This document shows positions 1 through 7,506 of a stretch of DNA of 64,000 nucleotides, piece by piece. Numbering within the stretch: the first letter of the stretch is position 1; every line of letters starts with the position of its first letter. Source of the stretch: a virus; IMG/VR virus record IMGVR_UViG_3300042465_008176, positions 1 through 64,000 of that record; one strand, written 5' to 3'. The notes under the pieces were generated by a model. The model was not told the origin of the DNA and did no database searches. It saw only the letters and a list, made by a program, of their open reading frames with translations. Made by a program: the position numbers and the translations under genes.

Positions 1-75
1 GGTCTCAAGGACATGAGTATCGACGAACTCAAGGAGCTGCTCAACGGTCTCTACGAATACGGCTACGCACACTAA
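1..75 (+). CDS. 3' end of a truncated gene
   Basis: Open frame from the first base to a TAA, giving 24 C-terminal residues ending in YEYGYAH. The start lies outside the window and the visible part (LKDMSIDELKELLNGLYEYG) is only a short amphipathic helix, so no function can be given. Confidence 0.6.
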   Translation, partial: GLKDMSIDELKELLNGLYEYGYAH

Positions 76-105
76 ACTCAACCACACACACAACCACACA
101 CCATT

Positions 106-336
106 ATGAGTAATTATCCAAACATGAGCTATTGCATGTATCAAAACACTAGACTTGCACTTCAGCAAATTCTAGGCGATCTTGAAGAAGCGCACGAGAA
201 AGGTGTTACATACGAAGAGTACGTTGACGACTTTTCGTCCTCTGACGAGCGTCGTGCTATGAATGAACTCGTAGATCTCTTCGAAGAAGTACAATATATG
301 ATAAACGAATTGCGCGATACTCCAGCTCACAGCTAA
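106..336 (+). CDS. small acidic hypothetical protein
   Basis: 76 residues, not recognised. Acidic and predicted mostly helical, with no membrane segment, metal motif or signal. It follows the preceding stop by about 30 bases of A/C-rich leader without a Shine-Dalgarno site, the usual arrangement in this window. Probably an early accessory phage protein; this is inference from position only. Confidence 0.7.
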   Translation: MSNYPNMSYCMYQNTRLALQQILGDLEEAHEKGVTYEEYVDDFSSSDERRAMNELVDLFEEVQYMINELRDTPAHS

Positions 337-356
337 ATTTTAACATCTAAAAAATT

Positions 357-545
357 ATGAAACAATCTGATCCTATCAAATCACACATCACTGCATTGAT
401 TGAAAAGTATGAGAAGCGTATTGAGTCAATCAAGAACACCTTTTATATTTACACCTGCGAAGCAGATCGAGGCGATGGCGCCTTGAGCGAATTGGAAGAA
501 GTCATCGAGGACTTGAAGTGTGTTCGTGACGCAGTGGATGTATAA
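357..545 (+). CDS. small helical hypothetical protein
   Basis: 62 residues, not recognised. Charged, with two likely amphipathic helices (residues about 8-28 and 42-60) that could form a short coiled coil. Spaced 20 bases from the gene before and after, so it is probably co-transcribed with them. Confidence 0.7.
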   Translation: MKQSDPIKSHITALIEKYEKRIESIKNTFYIYTCEADRGDGALSELEEVIEDLKCVRDAVDV

Positions 546-565
546 ATCAAAATAATAATAACAAT

Positions 566-937
566 ATGAACTCAACATTATTAACCACAGAAGGCGTAAC
601 ATTATTCATTGCAACTCCATTGGTCCTACTAGCAATAGGATTATGGTATATGTATAAGCATAGCATTACTACTCACATTACATGTTTTATCGCTGCGGGA
701 ATGCTGTTCCTGCTTGGATTTACAACTGGAGGTGAACACACCGCTTATCGTTATCCTGCTCAAAAAATTAGCGATCAGAACTTTTCACTATTCTATAGCA
801 ATGACTTACACTATAAGGTTATCTCAGACAACAAGCGATGGGATAATGTGGAAGGCGACATTCTCGTCACCAAAAGACGAAACACATGGGGAGCAGAGAT
901 TAGAGAAACTGCAACTGTTGTACCAACTATCAAATAA
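566..937 (+). CDS. membrane protein with two helices and a soluble tail
   Basis: 123 residues. Two hydrophobic segments (about 10-30 and 37-55) are followed by a polar domain of about 65 residues with mixed beta-type sequence. The topology suggests an inner-membrane protein with one exposed C-terminal domain. No family was recognised. It sits in the run of small genes at the left end. Confidence 0.75.
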   Translation: MNSTLLTTEGVTLFIATPLVLLAIGLWYMYKHSITTHITCFIAAGMLFLLGFTTGGEHTAYRYPAQKISDQNFSLFYSNDLHYKVISDNKRWDNVEGDILVTKRRNTWGAEIRETATVVPTIK

Positions 938-941
938 TAAT

Positions 942-1229
942 ATGAATGCAAAATATGAACTATTGAGACACATCGCTGATCGCGAAGTAAAGTATGTTCA
1001 AATCAACCACGAACTCGGCTTGGGAGATAGTAACATAAAGATCGAAGGAACTCTTGAAGAGGTATTGCCTCGTCTCGACTTTGACTATGATAGCGGCTAT
1101 GGGAGTCAAGAACTCTTTGGCACAATTTGGTATAACGATGGCTCATGGAGTGACCGTGGCGAATATGATGGCAGTGAATGGTGGCAGTATCAAAAATGTC
1201 CACCATTGCCAGAAGGAGCATCTCAATAA
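942..1229 (+). CDS. hypothetical protein, tryptophan-rich C terminus
   Basis: 95 residues from ATG 942, which lies 4 bases after the previous stop; an upstream in-frame ATG at 714 lies inside the previous gene and is disfavoured. The C-terminal third is rich in W, Y, G and S (IWYNDGSWSDRGEYDGSEWW), which looks like a small beta domain. Not recognised. Confidence 0.7.
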   Translation: MNAKYELLRHIADREVKYVQINHELGLGDSNIKIEGTLEEVLPRLDFDYDSGYGSQELFGTIWYNDGSWSDRGEYDGSEWWQYQKCPPLPEGASQ

Positions 1230-1236
1230 TTAAAAT

Positions 1237-1410
1237 ATGAGCGGAGACGAACTTATAACAATTACAATCGAAGATCCTCATAGCGGAAAAAGATTGTCAA
1301 CTCGCTATAGCATACTACAAGCTGACGCTTGGGAACTTGCAAAAGGCGAGTATCATACTATAATGCTTGACGCTTTAATTGAACGATTTAACACAGAAAA
1401 AAGAAAATGA
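1237..1410 (+). CDS. 57-residue hypothetical protein
   Basis: ATG 1237 to TGA 1410. Begins MSGDELITITIEDP and has an alternating hydrophobic pattern followed by a helix, a possible small beta-beta-alpha fold. Its stop overlaps the next ATG by four bases (ATGA), which supports translational coupling. Not recognised. Confidence 0.6.
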   Translation: MSGDELITITIEDPHSGKRLSTRYSILQADAWELAKGEYHTIMLDALIERFNTEKRK

Positions 1411-1586
1411 AATACAGAATAAAAGAAACGATTAATAATAACAGTATCAGTACATTTACAGTTCAAACAAAATTTCTTTGGCGGTGGGAAGATAGTTCCA
1501 TTGGATGGTCGAGCAAAGAACGGGCGGAAAAACAAATCAGAAGCTGGCAAACAAAAGAAGTAAAATATCATACCGTGGAACAATGA
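1407..1586 (+). CDS. 59-residue basic hypothetical protein
   Basis: Starts in the ATGA overlap with the previous gene and ends in another ATGA overlap with the next, so three genes are coupled head to tail. Lysine-rich, with a tryptophan-containing centre (FLWRWEDSSIGWSSKERAEK). Not recognised. Confidence 0.6.
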   Translation: MKYRIKETINNNSISTFTVQTKFLWRWEDSSIGWSSKERAEKQIRSWQTKEVKYHTVEQ

Positions 1587-2047
1587 ATAGAGAACTTAAA
1601 TTTCGCGTATGGAACAAATCAACCAAAAGCTGGTTGAACGATGATGCAGGAACACACTGTTGGGGCGAATATTGTCTTAACATCTTTACTGGAGAGGTTG
1701 TGGAAATTGTTACAACTGACAACAAATTTTTCAGTAGAGACAGTGAGCCAAACTTTTATTTTGATAAAAATACACATGTAAAAGAATCTCCTTATGTTGT
1801 TCAACAATACACTGGTTGCTATGATAAGAATCGCACACCAATCTACGAAGGCGATATTCTCGCTGCTGATCATGATGGCGGAGAAGATGAAGCTAATATT
1901 GGTGTCGTCTACTTCGCAGCGGGTACATACATGATTGATGGTGATGGTCCGTTTTTTGATCATGTCTATGGTCATTCACCTGACATTTTAGACAATCATA
2001 CTGTAATTGGAAATAAGTTTGAAAACCCTGAACTATTAAAACGATAA
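1583..2047 (+). CDS. YopX-family protein
   Basis: 154 residues from ATG 1583. The start MNRELKFRVW and the later block QYTGCYDKNRTPIYEGDI match the YopX family hallmarks (N-terminal KFRxW and TGLxDKxGxxIYEGD). The family is common in phages and prophages and its function is unknown. The start overlaps the preceding stop as ATGA; the longer frame from 1505 runs through the upstream gene and was not used. Confidence 0.85.
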   Translation: MNRELKFRVWNKSTKSWLNDDAGTHCWGEYCLNIFTGEVVEIVTTDNKFFSRDSEPNFYFDKNTHVKESPYVVQQYTGCYDKNRTPIYEGDILAADHDGGEDEANIGVVYFAAGTYMIDGDGPFFDHVYGHSPDILDNHTVIGNKFENPELLKR

Positions 2048-2064
2048 AGAATATAAATTAAATT

Positions 2065-2556
2065 ATGAGCGAAACATTTAAAAACGTAGGAGAGATGTTG
2101 GATTATTTTACAAAAGAAGAAATGATTCAAGAAAGGTTTTCAGAACGTCTGATGGCAGCATATCCACAACTCTTTCCAAAGGATGATGAGGGTAAACCAA
2201 AACAACCTGATTGTGGAGCATGGTGTCCAGTTGGATGGCAACCTATGGTGGAAGAGCTATGCTCTAAGCTCGCCAAGATTGTTGATGAAAATAATCTAAC
2301 TTTCGAGATTGGTCAAATCAAAGAAAAGTTCGGAGGATTGCGATTTTATTACTCTTATGAAGGCGATCGCGTTGAAGAAATTAAAAGTCTGATTAGTGAT
2401 GCCGAAGATCGTAGCTTTAAGATTTGTGAAGTCACGGGTGAAGCTGGTAGCCTTTGCACTAAGGGCAAAGGCTATGGTTGGATAAAGACACTATCTTCTG
2501 GTGAAGCGGGGCGACAGGGTTATAAACTCTTAAAAGAAGAAATTGAAATAGAATGA
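2065..2556 (+). CDS. conserved phage hypothetical protein
   Basis: 163 residues. Contains a CPVGWQP block, a central IKEKFGGLRFYY segment and a C-terminal CEVTGEAG...GWIKTL block. I know this motif order from a conserved protein of unknown function in many phages and prophages. The conserved cysteines could bind metal, but no regular zinc finger is visible. Confidence 0.75.
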   Translation: MSETFKNVGEMLDYFTKEEMIQERFSERLMAAYPQLFPKDDEGKPKQPDCGAWCPVGWQPMVEELCSKLAKIVDENNLTFEIGQIKEKFGGLRFYYSYEGDRVEEIKSLISDAEDRSFKICEVTGEAGSLCTKGKGYGWIKTLSSGEAGRQGYKLLKEEIEIE

Positions 2557-2630
2557 TTATTAATGGAATAACAGTAATGTCATGGGCAGTATCTATTATG
2601 ATGACAATCCTTATTGGAGCGTGTATGTAA
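2553..2630 (+). CDS. 25-residue membrane peptide
   Basis: Overlaps the previous stop by four bases (ATGA) and the next ATG by one base. The peptide is almost entirely hydrophobic (VSIMMTILIGACM), a single short membrane segment. Small overlapping membrane ORFs are frequent in phage genomes but this one has no recognisable relative, so the call is tentative. Confidence 0.35.
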   Translation: MIINGITVMSWAVSIMMTILIGACM

Positions 2631-2755
2631 TGATTGATAAGTGTTATGAGCAGCCTAGCGTCAAGCATGGTCGCTTTTGGCTGTGCCAATTCATCGCTGC
2701 ATTTGTGGCACTCTGCATTTATCTAACGCGGATTGGAGTTATTGTATGGCAGTAA
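2630..2755 (+). CDS. 41-residue single-pass membrane protein
   Basis: A polar N terminus of 14 residues is followed by one strong hydrophobic stretch (about 15-39). It overlaps the previous stop by one base and the next gene's ATG by ten bases, which suggests translational coupling. Not recognised. Confidence 0.45.
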   Translation: MIDKCYEQPSVKHGRFWLCQFIAAFVALCIYLTRIGVIVWQ

Positions 2756-3168
2756 AGACTAAACAAGTCATCGTGGTACGCCGCGATCTAAAAATGAAAC
2801 ACGGTAAGATGGCGGCTCAAGTTGCGCATGCAGCAATGAGCTTTCTTACTCGTGAAGGTCGGGTTGGTTGGCAAGCTGATATGCTTAATGATGTCTTTAT
2901 GAATGACGACGACTCTATTGACATGCACAATGGCGCAATACGTGATTGGCTAGAGAACAGCTTCACAAAGGTTGTTCTTGGTGTTGACAGCGAAGAGGAG
3001 TTGCATGAGCTTGAAGCGAAAGCAACAGAAGCTGGAGTCATGGCACATCTCGTGGTTGATAATGGCCGCACGGTCTTTAATGGTGTGAGCACAGCCACTT
3101 GCATTGCATTGGGTCCTGATTGGAATGAACGATTAGATGAACTCACAAGTCACCTGAAGCTCTATTAA
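2746..3168 (+). CDS. pth2: Pth2-type peptidyl-tRNA hydrolase
   Basis: 140 residues from ATG 2746. The segment KQVIVVRRDLKMKHGKMAAQ is the N-terminal signature of Pth2, followed by AHAAM; the family normally spans about 115-120 residues, so this is complete. Pth2 cleaves the ester bond between a stalled peptide and tRNA. Phage copies probably recycle peptidyl-tRNAs during infection, which fits the large tRNA array of this genome. A longer in-frame start at 2677 overlaps the membrane protein and lacks family support. It is the last gene before a strong terminator. Confidence 0.9.
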   Translation: MAVKTKQVIVVRRDLKMKHGKMAAQVAHAAMSFLTREGRVGWQADMLNDVFMNDDDSIDMHNGAIRDWLENSFTKVVLGVDSEEELHELEAKATEAGVMAHLVVDNGRTVFNGVSTATCIALGPDWNERLDELTSHLKLY

Positions 3169-3193
3169 GAGCAGAAAAACTGCGGTTTTGGCT

Positions 3194-3239
3194 AAAAATG
3201 AAGAAAAATGTGAAAAAAATGCATTTTTCTTCATTTTTT
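3194..3239 (+). terminator. Rho-independent terminator, 17-bp stem
   Basis: A perfect 17-base inverted repeat, 3194-3210 against 3222-3238, with an 11-base loop and a run of T. It lies between a stop codon and the next promoter. Similar A/T-rich TGCATTTTT hairpins precede the promoters at 14.8, 21.8 and 26.9 kb, so terminator and promoter form a recurring unit. Confidence 0.8.
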
Positions 3240-3241
3240 GT

Positions 3242-3270
3242 TTTACAAGCTGGGTGGTTTAGTGTATAAT
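3242..3270 (+). promoter_or_regulatory. sigma70-type promoter
   Basis: TTTACA at 3242 and TATAAT at 3265 with a 17-base spacer, followed by AAATCTGTAACC, which recurs downstream of several promoters in this window. The first ATG follows within 25 bases. Confidence 0.85.
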
Positions 3271-3292
3271 AAATCTGTAACCACTAAATGTT

Positions 3293-3628
3293 ATGAAACT
3301 AATAAAAAAAGCAACTGCTCCCGCGCTCGCTGAAAACTTCAAAGCCGGTCAAGTCATTGAAGTGACTACCAGCCATCATGATGGCCGAGGCTGCACCGAA
3401 TGTGTGACACGTGAATATACGATTGCCAAAGTCAATAAAGTTACGATTGACATTGTTGACGCCAAAGGTGATACCTATCGCCTTGATCCCACCACAGTTC
3501 AACATGTTGCAATTGTGAAAAGGACTCGCAAAAACACTAACGAAAAAGCAGGTGCTTTTCTCGAATATGCTAAAGCTAAAGAAGCTCGTGGCGGCTATGA
3601 AGAAAATCGCTATGGCATTCGCCACTAA
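3293..3628 (+). CDS. hypothetical protein
   Basis: 111 residues, first gene after the promoter at 3242. Positively charged, with a beta-rich middle (EYTIAKVNKVTIDIVDAKGD) that resembles a small KOW/SH3-like barrel, and a helical tail. Not recognised. Part of a series of small genes in which each is preceded by a repeated A-rich leader. Confidence 0.7.
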   Translation: MKLIKKATAPALAENFKAGQVIEVTTSHHDGRGCTECVTREYTIAKVNKVTIDIVDAKGDTYRLDPTTVQHVAIVKRTRKNTNEKAGAFLEYAKAKEARGGYEENRYGIRH

Positions 3629-3651
3629 TCAAACTCTAACACAATCATAAT

Positions 3652-3852
3652 ATGAAAGCAAAACAATATATGTATTTTGGACCGATTGGAATTTTTGGCC
3701 CTGAAATCAAAACCTTTGATTCGTTTGAAGATATTCCAGCTCGCATCAAAAAGCAAATGATGAATCACAAGACAGGTGATTGGAAACTACTAAAAGCCGT
3801 AGGCGATAAGATCTTTCTATGCGACCGAGCAGGTCGTATCAAAACTAAATAA
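3652..3852 (+). CDS. 66-residue hypothetical protein
   Basis: Begins MKAKQYMYFGPIGIFGPEIK. Compact mixed alpha/beta sequence, no motif recognised. Spaced 23 bases from its neighbours with the recurring ACTCTAACACAATC-type leader instead of a Shine-Dalgarno site. Confidence 0.65.
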   Translation: MKAKQYMYFGPIGIFGPEIKTFDSFEDIPARIKKQMMNHKTGDWKLLKAVGDKIFLCDRAGRIKTK

Positions 3853-3874
3853 ACTCTGATACAATATTACTACA

Positions 3875-4087
3875 ATGAACGTTTACGTTATCTATGATCG
3901 AGATGGTTGGGAAATTCAAGGAATTGAAAAGATCTTCTCAACTAAAGAATCTGCGATGAAATATCTCGATACTGAAACTGCAAGACGATACTATGAGTCA
4001 AGCGTGGTCAAGCGAGCAGGCTGGGTTGGCAAAACTTATGAAAGCTGGTTGAACAGTATGATTGAAGAACATACTGTTCTCCAATAA
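3875..4087 (+). CDS. 70-residue hypothetical protein
   Basis: Starts MNVYVIYDRDGWEIQGIEKI; the N-terminal strands followed by FSTKESAMKYLD resemble small phage proteins that display a strand-strand-helix layout. No function known to me. The leader carries the CTCTGATACAATAT element seen upstream of several starts. Confidence 0.65.
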   Translation: MNVYVIYDRDGWEIQGIEKIFSTKESAMKYLDTETARRYYESSVVKRAGWVGKTYESWLNSMIEEHTVLQ

Positions 4088-4116
4088 AACAAAAACGAAC
4101 TCTAACACAATTAGAT

Positions 4117-4305
4117 ATGAACGAAATTATTTACAATACACGCGATGAAGCAGCAGCTGCATGCAAAGCTTATATTGATGCAATGCGAGACCTTCAAGAG
4201 CGTTTGGGAATCTTTGAAGACTGTGATGATAGCTGCGTTCAGAATTATGTGAATGCTAAGTATCGTCACGAGGACGGAACGATTCTCACCTACACTTATT
4301 GGTAA
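4117..4305 (+). CDS. 62-residue hypothetical protein
   Basis: Helical N-terminal half (residues 6-35, alanine-rich) and a polar C-terminal half with three cysteines. Not recognised. It is followed directly by the repeated 22-base pre-start element. Confidence 0.6.
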   Translation: MNEIIYNTRDEAAAACKAYIDAMRDLQERLGIFEDCDDSCVQNYVNAKYRHEDGTILTYTYW

Positions 4306-4327
4306 CGAACTCTGATATAATATCATT
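4306..4327 (+). promoter_or_regulatory. recurrent 22-base pre-start element
   Basis: CGAACTCTGATATAATATCATT immediately before ATG 4328, in two parts CGAACTCTGA and TATAATATCATT. Near-identical copies lie at 22018, 22274 and 22546, each ending exactly at an ATG. It contains a TATAAT/TACAAT hexamer, so it may be a -10-only promoter giving an almost leaderless mRNA, or a translation element. Confidence 0.55.
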
Positions 4328-4489
4328 ATGACTAAAGAAGAAATCAAAGAACGAATCATCGCCATTATCGACAACTATACCACTGAAATGGAAGGCTATA
4401 GCTATTGTCGCTCAAACCCAGGTGTTCGCGTAGATGACTATGAAGATATTGCAGAAGATATCTTAAAAGAATTTGAAGTAATTGGATAA
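4328..4489 (+). CDS. 53-residue hypothetical protein
   Basis: MTKEEIKERIIAIIDNYTTE at the N terminus followed by SYCRSNPGVRVDDYEDIAED; helical and acidic. It follows the 22-base element with no spacing and is followed one base later by the next ATG. Not recognised. Confidence 0.6.
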   Translation: MTKEEIKERIIAIIDNYTTEMEGYSYCRSNPGVRVDDYEDIAEDILKEFEVIG

Positions 4490-4490
4490 T

Positions 4491-4691
4491 ATGAAAACAG
4501 CAAAAGATTTTTTTGGTAATGATATCTCTGTAGGTGATATTGTTGCATTTATGCAAACAGGCTATCGCGTATTTTTAACTGGAACTGTCATAAGCATAAC
4601 AGAAAAAACTGTCTTAATTGCTCATGAAAAAACAAACGTTGGAATAACTGAGACACGACAGTTTCATGGTCAAGTTTTTGTAGAGAAATAA
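4491..4691 (+). CDS. 66-residue protein with a small beta-barrel look
   Basis: MKTAKDFFGNDISVGDIVAF opens a sequence of alternating strands typical of SH3/KOW-like folds (VFLTGTVISITEKTVLIAHE). I have seen the pattern DIxVGDxVAF in phage proteins of unknown function. ATG 4491 was chosen over an upstream TTG. Confidence 0.6.
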   Translation: MKTAKDFFGNDISVGDIVAFMQTGYRVFLTGTVISITEKTVLIAHEKTNVGITETRQFHGQVFVEK

Positions 4692-4692
4692 T

Positions 4693-4764
4693 ATGGCAAA
4701 AAATTATCCAACACCTGAAGAAGCCGAAGCAGCTGCAATCGCATATTCATATAAATATACATAA
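4693..4764 (+). CDS. 23-residue peptide ORF
   Basis: MAKNYPTPEEAEAAAIAYSY plus three residues, starting one base after the previous stop and sharing its last base with the next ATG. The tight spacing suggests a real coupled ORF, but no relative is known to me. Confidence 0.3.
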   Translation: MAKNYPTPEEAEAAAIAYSYKYT

Positions 4765-5378
4765 TGAAATCATTTAAAACATATATTTCTGAAGGATTCA
4801 CAAATTTAATTCTTTCAAAAGATGATGCTGATCGTGAAAAGTACGCTCCTGCAGTGTGGGATTTAATACAACAGTCTTATGCAAAAATTGGAGGAATTAA
4901 AGGTAAAGGATTTTCTTCGCCTGATGATATGATTATGTCTATCCCTTTTTGGAAACTCTTCTTTGATGGCGACACGCTTAAGATGGTAATGCTCTATAAA
5001 GATCGTGGTGGTCGTAAGGCAATTGCGCTAGGAACAGACGGATCGCCAAAAGCATTAAAGGTTTTATCTGACACTCTGAAAGAAACATTTAAGGTCTCTT
5101 TTGGTGAATATTCTAAAGGTATACTTGCATTCATTATGAAAACAATACCACGTGAATTAATCAAAGCATACGCGATTCCACATCAAAAAGTCGTGGAAAT
5201 CTTTGATGATGAAATTATCATTCCTACACAAGAGTATGTTAATGCTAATCTGGACCGTGCTGATCAAGCAATATACAAGCGGTTTAAAGATTGGCATCAG
5301 TATTTTTATGTAAGGGAAATTGGTGATGCGCAATTTCTTAAAATGGCAATTGGGACACCTGGAAAACCGATCTTATGA
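4764..5378 (+). CDS. possible capsid-targeted protein with prohead-protease leader
   Basis: 204 residues beginning MKSFKTYISEGFTN. The opening resembles the capsid-targeting sequence of T4 internal proteins, where a short amphipathic leader ends in (I/L)xE and is cut by the prohead protease; here ISE at residues 8-10 would be the cut site. At least five other genes in the window share such a leader. The rest (domains rich in K, F and I) is not recognised. Internal location in the head is inference. Confidence 0.6.
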   Translation: MKSFKTYISEGFTNLILSKDDADREKYAPAVWDLIQQSYAKIGGIKGKGFSSPDDMIMSIPFWKLFFDGDTLKMVMLYKDRGGRKAIALGTDGSPKALKVLSDTLKETFKVSFGEYSKGILAFIMKTIPRELIKAYAIPHQKVVEIFDDEIIIPTQEYVNANLDRADQAIYKRFKDWHQYFYVREIGDAQFLKMAIGTPGKPIL

Positions 5379-5968
5379 TTGTATACTTACATGGCTTTAA
5401 CGGCGGATATGATCCGCGTAATGCCAAGTTCGCGGCTTTACATAAACTCGATAAAGATGTCATTGGCTTTTCATATGATACCTTTGCACCACGCGAGGAT
5501 GTCATTGGTTATATCCTCGATCGTATAAGTGAATATGCAGATGACTTGCTTATTGTTGGAACCAGCTTAGGTGCATATTATGCGGACGCATGTGCTAAAG
5601 TTTTAGGAGTTCCTTGCGTATTAATTAACCCGTGCATAGACCCATACAAAACTTTTTCAGGTAAATCATTTGAAACTGAATATGTGAATTATGTAGACGG
5701 CACAGTTTCTCGTTTAACGGCTAAGACCGTAGAGTCATTCAACTGTCAATCTATAACAGAGACCGCTATGCATTCATACGTTCCTCTTGTCTTATTGGCC
5801 GATGGCGATGAACTGTTTGACTCATCTGCAACAGCTGAAGCATTAAAGAAATATGAAGTCATTCGCTTTAATGGTGGTACTCATAGATTTGAACAAATTG
5901 GGGAAGCATTAAAGGCAATTGAAATCTACTGGAATATGTGCAAGATTGCTACAAATCTCAATACTTAA
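5375..5968 (+). CDS. YqiA/YcfP-like alpha/beta hydrolase
   Basis: 197 residues. The MIVYLHGFNG start, the nucleophile elbow GTSLGAYYA (serine at about residue 66), an Asp in DGDELFD and a His near the end (GGTHRFEQ) form the Ser-Asp-His triad in the order expected for UPF0227 esterases (YqiA, YcfP). Substrate unknown. It overlaps the preceding stop by four bases. Phage versions are sometimes found beside nucleotide or cofactor genes; no such context here. Confidence 0.85.
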   Translation: MIVYLHGFNGGYDPRNAKFAALHKLDKDVIGFSYDTFAPREDVIGYILDRISEYADDLLIVGTSLGAYYADACAKVLGVPCVLINPCIDPYKTFSGKSFETEYVNYVDGTVSRLTAKTVESFNCQSITETAMHSYVPLVLLADGDELFDSSATAEALKKYEVIRFNGGTHRFEQIGEALKAIEIYWNMCKIATNLNT

Positions 5969-5977
5969 TCTTTTTTA

Positions 5978-6006
5978 TTTACAAGAGCACACTAATAGTG
6001 TATAAT
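5978..6006 (+). promoter_or_regulatory. sigma70-type promoter
   Basis: TTTACA at 5978, 17-base spacer, TATAAT at 6001, then AAATCTGTAGAC, a variant of the conserved downstream motif. Drives the gene at 6035. Confidence 0.85.
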
Positions 6007-6034
6007 AAATCTGTAGACAAACTACAATATCATT

Positions 6035-6433
6035 ATGGCAAAAAAGAACCGACAAAAATGGCTCACTGATCGTATATCAGGCGATTGGAGAGACAAAGAC
6101 ACCATCATTGAAACTGTCTTAGTGCAGTGCTTGTTCGATTATGTCGAGCAAGAAATGAAAGGTGAATTGCCTGACCGTGGTTATTATGATGAAGATCTAA
6201 AAGCAGGACATGTTAGTGAAGGCTATGCAGAGCAAAGCTATGCTTGGAATGATGCTATTCGCAAAGTGTATGCATATTTCAAAACAGAACGCGCAGTACT
6301 TGAAAAAGAAATTGATGAGGCATTTGCCGCGAACGAAATACAACGTGCGATCAAAGCAGAGAGCGATCTTTATGAACGTGACACTGAAATGTTAAGCACG
6401 ATTGTGAAGTACCGAGGCTACTTGTGGACATAA
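6035..6433 (+). CDS. hypothetical protein
   Basis: 132 residues, helical and charged, starting MAKKNRQKWLTDRISGDWRD. A long helical region covers residues 75-115. Not recognised. First gene behind the promoter at 5978. Confidence 0.65.
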   Translation: MAKKNRQKWLTDRISGDWRDKDTIIETVLVQCLFDYVEQEMKGELPDRGYYDEDLKAGHVSEGYAEQSYAWNDAIRKVYAYFKTERAVLEKEIDEAFAANEIQRAIKAESDLYERDTEMLSTIVKYRGYLWT

Positions 6434-6493
6434 GGAACATCGTTATAATTTAGAAGAGAGCAAAACAAAGAATAACTAACAAAAAATAAAATT

Positions 6494-6880
6494 ATGGGAC
6501 TTGACATGTACTTAACTTCACGATCAGAACTTAATCGTGCTAAAGCAAATGATTATGCCGATTGGGCAGAACTCGCCTATTGGCGCAAATTCAATGCATT
6601 GCATGCTTGGTTTGTTCGCAATGTACAAGACGATGTTGATGACTGCGGCGCTTATGTCGTGTCACGAACTAAACTAAGCGAGCTTGTAGAAGTTCTCAAG
6701 AAGCTGCAGCAGACAAAAGATACAAGCTTGCTGCCAACACAAAGTGGCTTCTTTTTTGGTAGCACCGTGTATGATGAATGGTATTGGAATAGAGTCAACT
6801 CCACCATTGATATTCTATCAGAAATTCTAGCAACCTTTGACTTTGAAAATGAAGAACTTCTTTATACTTCAAGCTGGTAA
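6494..6880 (+). CDS. conserved phage protein of unknown function
   Basis: 128 residues. MGLDMYL at the start, YWRKFNALHAWFV and LLPTQSGFFFGSTVYDE are the three hallmark blocks of a protein found widely in phages, of unknown role. The blocks are all present and in order, so the gene is intact. Confidence 0.8.
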   Translation: MGLDMYLTSRSELNRAKANDYADWAELAYWRKFNALHAWFVRNVQDDVDDCGAYVVSRTKLSELVEVLKKLQQTKDTSLLPTQSGFFFGSTVYDEWYWNRVNSTIDILSEILATFDFENEELLYTSSW

Positions 6881-6887
6881 CCCTACT

Positions 6888-7208
6888 ATGACAAAAAATA
6901 TGACTAAAAGAACAAAAAAATTTGAATTAGACAACAGCAACGTTGCTTATGGTGAGTCAATTGAAGAGTTGATTAAAACGCTTGAGAGCCTTAACCAAAA
7001 AGCAAAAGAACTAGGCGCAATTAGCACGTCTATTGAATTTTTTCGAGGCGACTGTGGGTATGTTGAAATTCTTGGCACCCGATATATGACAGCTGAAGAG
7101 TCTGCACAAGCTGAAGCAAATGAAGCAATCAGAGATCACAAACGACTTGACTACGAGCGCTCTCAATATGAAGCATTGCGCTCAAAATTCGAAGAGCAAT
7201 CAATATAA
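6888..7208 (+). CDS. hypothetical coiled-coil protein
   Basis: 106 residues from ATG 6888. Helical, with a likely coiled coil at residues 25-45 and a long charged helix at the C terminus, separated by a beta pair (DCGYVEILGTRYMTAEE). Not recognised. An upstream in-frame ATG at 6837 lies within the previous gene. Confidence 0.6.
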   Translation: MTKNMTKRTKKFELDNSNVAYGESIEELIKTLESLNQKAKELGAISTSIEFFRGDCGYVEILGTRYMTAEESAQAEANEAIRDHKRLDYERSQYEALRSKFEEQSI

Positions 7209-7221
7209 TTAAATAACATAT

Positions 7222-7506
7222 ATGAGTGGAGGACATTTTGAATATCAGCAAGATCGCATTGAAGACATTGCAAAAAGTATTGAAGAACTTATCAAGAGCA
7301 ATGACGATGAGTCATTGGATGAATGGGGCTATCGGCGTGGCGGAGGCTATAGTGCTGAAACAATTGAAAAGTTCAAAACTGCCGTTGATACGCTAAGAAA
7401 AGCTGCTATAATGGCTCAGCGAGTCGATTGGCTCGTTAGCGGTGATGACGGAGAAGATAGCTTTCATCGTCGTTGGGATGAAGAATTGAAAGAAATAAAA
7501 ACATGA
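7222..7506 (+). CDS. conserved phage protein (MSGGHFEY family)
   Basis: 94 residues. The start MSGGHFEYQQDRIEDIAKSI and the RxDWLVSGDDGEDSFHRRW-type ending are typical of a small protein present in many phages, function unknown. Four-base overlap (ATGA) with the metallophosphoesterase that follows suggests coupled expression. Confidence 0.8.
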   Translation: MSGGHFEYQQDRIEDIAKSIEELIKSNDDESLDEWGYRRGGGYSAETIEKFKTAVDTLRKAAIMAQRVDWLVSGDDGEDSFHRRWDEELKEIKT

